Assembly (NCBI GenBank): GCA_002964805.2
Contig: PUDQ02000001.1
Coordinates: 3,310,001 to 3,374,000, forward strand
DNA from: Trametes villosa
Taxonomy: Eukaryota; Basidiomycota; Agaricomycetes; Polyporales; Polyporaceae
DNA length: 64,000 nt
Reading direction: 5' to 3'
The position numbers and the translations under genes are program-made. The notes beneath the pieces are model-generated. The model made no database searches. It was not told where the DNA came from and worked only from the letters and a program-made list of their open reading frames with translations. This document shows, piece after piece, positions 61,668-64,000 of the stretch (the stretch's first letter is position 1; every line of letters starts with the position of its first letter).

Positions 61668-64000
61668 TCACTTCTTCCTCGCAGACATCGCTTTCTCCTT
61701 GCTCGTGGCAGCGCCGCGCCGCGCGGGGGGGCCTGGCGTCCGCTCGCGTGACGGGGGTCGCCGTCGGCTGGCAGTGGCGGCAGGTCCCGCTTCCTCGGCG
61801 TCCTCTTTCCCATCTGCGCTGTCTTCGTCCTCGTCCTCGTCTTCGTCCTCGCCCTCGTCGCTTGGCGTAGCGGCCCGGGCTTTGCCCTTGCCCTTGCTCG
61901 GCCTTGCGGGGGTATTGCTTCTCCGGCTGCGGTCACGCATCCGAACGTCCTCCGGGTCGCGTTCGCTAGGCGAGCTATGTCTGGGTGGGGATGCAGAGAG
62001 TGGCCGGTCGTTGCCATCGAGCTTGAACGAAACGCGCCGGCCTCTAGCTTGGCTTCGCTGGCCTGGCGGCACCGAAGCGGGGCGCAAGACCGGGGAAGGG
62101 TTGATAGGTGACGACGGTATTGGTGAGGAAGGTGGAAGCGAACCGTTGGAGTAGCGGGGATCAAACCAGTACGGGTAGGCGTGTGGATAGTGGGTTGGAG
62201 TAGAGTACACCGACGACCGAGATGGTCCAGCTTCCGAGGAGGACGGTGTATCAGAGCCTCGAAATTGTAGGGGAGGGCGCGCTCGGTGGCTAGGTGTATG
62301 CGGCATACCGTAGAACGGCAGCGAGGGAGCCGGATAGTACCCAGAGCCGCTTGACGGCGGCGGAGGAGGTAGGAAGGCGCCTGCAGCCATAAGATACGAG
62401 ATATACGCCATGGTAGCTTGTGATTGCTGCGGCGACATGGGCGGAAAGGCATGCTGTAGGGGGTGGGGTGGGTGAGCGACGCTGCTAGCACGTTGGTGAT
62501 CAGGTCGTTGGTGGGATAGAGGATACACGGGAGGATATATGGGTAGCGCGGGTATAGGTGCCTCGGATCTGGCACGGTGGTGGCTGCGGGCGGATCGCGC
62601 TGATGCAGAGTCTGGTCGACTTGGCTCAATATCGCAATGCGTACGAGAGCGTAGCGCGACGTACCGTCTTCGTGGTCCGTTCGAACAGGTGATGATGTTG
62701 GCGGCGGCGCGTCCGAAGAGTATCCGGAGGCTCGCACCGAGCTGCGACCCGGCTGCTTCCGTGGAGACGGTTTGGATGACGACGATTTCTCGGGCGAACC
62801 TTCAGAAGAGGACGAGGATACTCTCCGGCGCTTGCGACCCTTCGGAGGAACAGGTTGCGGCGAACAGGACTCGTCAGAAACAGCTGGCGGTTGCGAGTGA
62901 TCCCTCCGCGAGCTCGAAGGTTTTGGTGGGGGTTCTGGCGTGACGGGGCGAGGTGCGGTCTCCTTCCCCTTCCCTTTAGCTTTACCCGAGGGTGCTCCCA
63001 TGCCGTCTTGCTTCGCCTTTCGAGAGGTGCGCGCACTGACAGATAGAGGTACCTCTGGAGAACCTGCACGGATGGGTGTTTTTCCGCGGACAGATCCTGT
63101 GCGGCGCACCGTAATGACTACTTCAGGTTTCATGCTAGCCCTCGAGACCTTGCTCGGCGTTTTCGGTGGCGGAGAGGATGCTAGAAGATCTCGAGCGAGA
63201 GGGGCAAACTCGGGACCATTCTGTTCGTCTTCCTGGTCTGACTCGGAGGGCGAGCGAGACTTAGGAAGATAACGTGGCCGAGGCCGCGGCATTTTGGGAC
63301 TAGGCGACCCATCACGTACAGGGATAACAGCCATCTCGGGAGGTTGTTCTGGTACGGAACACGAAGAACGAGGCGGAGTCAGCAACTGTAGGACCTCCGC
63401 AGGTGACGCGGAACGAGGCCGCACAGCAGAAGGCTCTTGAAGGCGAACTTTGGACTGTGCCCTAGCCCTTGGTTGCGACTGTGATCGTCGGAGGGGGGCT
63501 ACGCTCGCGCGCGGACGCGACTGTGATCGGCCCCGTATGGGCGCAACGGGAGATGGGGAACGCGAGAGCGTCAGGTCGATGATGTCGTCGAGTGGGGGCA
63601 CGGAGTGGCGGGGAGGTACGGGCGTATCGTCGATCTCCCATGCGGCTAACTCGTCCTCGGAGGAGTCGTCTTCTGCAGGATGAGGGGGAGGTTTTGACTT
63701 CCGCCGTTGGGGAGTACGTTTGGGGGGAGACGGAGACCGTCTACCATCGCTCTCGTCCTGGCGAGCAGACGATATCGGCGGGTCTGCTTGTTCACTTGGA
63801 CCTGCTTCATCTGCCTCCTCCTCTTCCTCGTAAACCGGCCCATCCGTGTTCGCAGCGCCGTCGTCGTCTGGTTCGTCTTCTTCCTCCTCGTCGCCATACA
63901 GTTCCTTCCTTCGCTTTTCCGCCTCCTCGAATTCCCGGAAAGCCTCGGCGTCTTCTGGATTCTGCTCGTCCGCGGGTGGCACATTCCAATTTTTGTAGTA
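61668..64000 (-). CDS. Long disordered protein, unknown function (5' partial at right edge)
   Basis: Two exons visible (minus): 62665 to >64000, and 61668-62599; at least 755 residues. The frame is open through the window edge (YYKNWNVPPADEQ precedes the first GTG), so the N-terminus is missing. No domain is recognised. The visible part begins with an acidic/charged helical stretch (AFREFEEAEKRRKELYGDEEEE) followed by hundreds of Ser/Pro/Arg residues with repeated basic SPSP and RSQSRPRA elements, a DDIIDLTLSRSPSP motif that resembles a SUMO-interacting motif core (IIDLTL), and a Pro/Tyr-rich section. The C-terminus is basic (KEKAMSARKK). The composition suggests a nuclear scaffold-like protein. 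The intron (62600-62664) was set by frame and a CATCAG acceptor. Confidence 0.7.

Overview
The window is nuclear DNA of a filamentous basidiomycete, most likely an Agaricomycete. The GC content is high, genes sit on both strands, and most genes are cut by many 45-120 nt GT-AG introns with CTAAC-type branch points (two introns start with GC). Gene content is fungal: Zn2C6 clusters, a septin-like GTPase, a Cys-containing THI4, yeast-type chorismate mutase, Sok1/Tcp11, a Rax1-like RGS protein and Ptc2-type PP2C. I cannot name the genus. All gene models are read by eye from frame, splice phase and family motifs.

Left part (1-15 kb): the 3' end of a gene whose reading frame runs from a septin C-terminal element into two Zn2C6 clusters; a complete, divergent septin-like GTPase; chorismate mutase (minus); THI4 (plus); a nucleoside-diphosphate-kinase-like protein that has lost its catalytic histidine (minus); a 552-bp non-autonomous hAT-type element with an 8-bp target-site duplication; and the mitochondrial CDP-DAG synthase TAM41.

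Middle (15-35 kb): a diverged pair of ~300-bp repeats in a gene-poor gap, then tubulin-folding cofactor D (20 exons). A full-length, 10.9-kb non-LTR retrotransposon follows (21733-32673). It has a perfect 13-bp target-site duplication and a 17-nt A tail, and it landed 59 bp after the cofactor D stop codon and 153 bp before the V-ATPase B subunit start codon. Its ORF1 (gag-like, zinc knuckle, RG-rich tail) appears to carry two spliceosomal introns. Its ORF2 has apurinic endonuclease, reverse transcriptase, RNase H and a C-terminal zinc motif, with a one-base frame break. An extra 230-codon ORF lies upstream.

Right part (35-64 kb): a 5.3-kb stretch with no recognisable gene; Sok1/Tcp11; a small single-pass membrane protein; an F-box protein (minus); a Rax1-like RGS/membrane protein; NudC-domain protein 1; a stand-alone SRA-YDG protein (minus), which would be a methyl-DNA reader; a PP2C phosphatase (minus); and the C-terminal part of a long disordered protein running off the right edge.

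The genes are ordinary housekeeping and signalling genes without operon-like logic. The unusual material is the retrotransposon with its introns and extra ORF, the hAT-type element, the septin/Zn2C6 reading frame, the dead NDK domain and the solo SRA protein.
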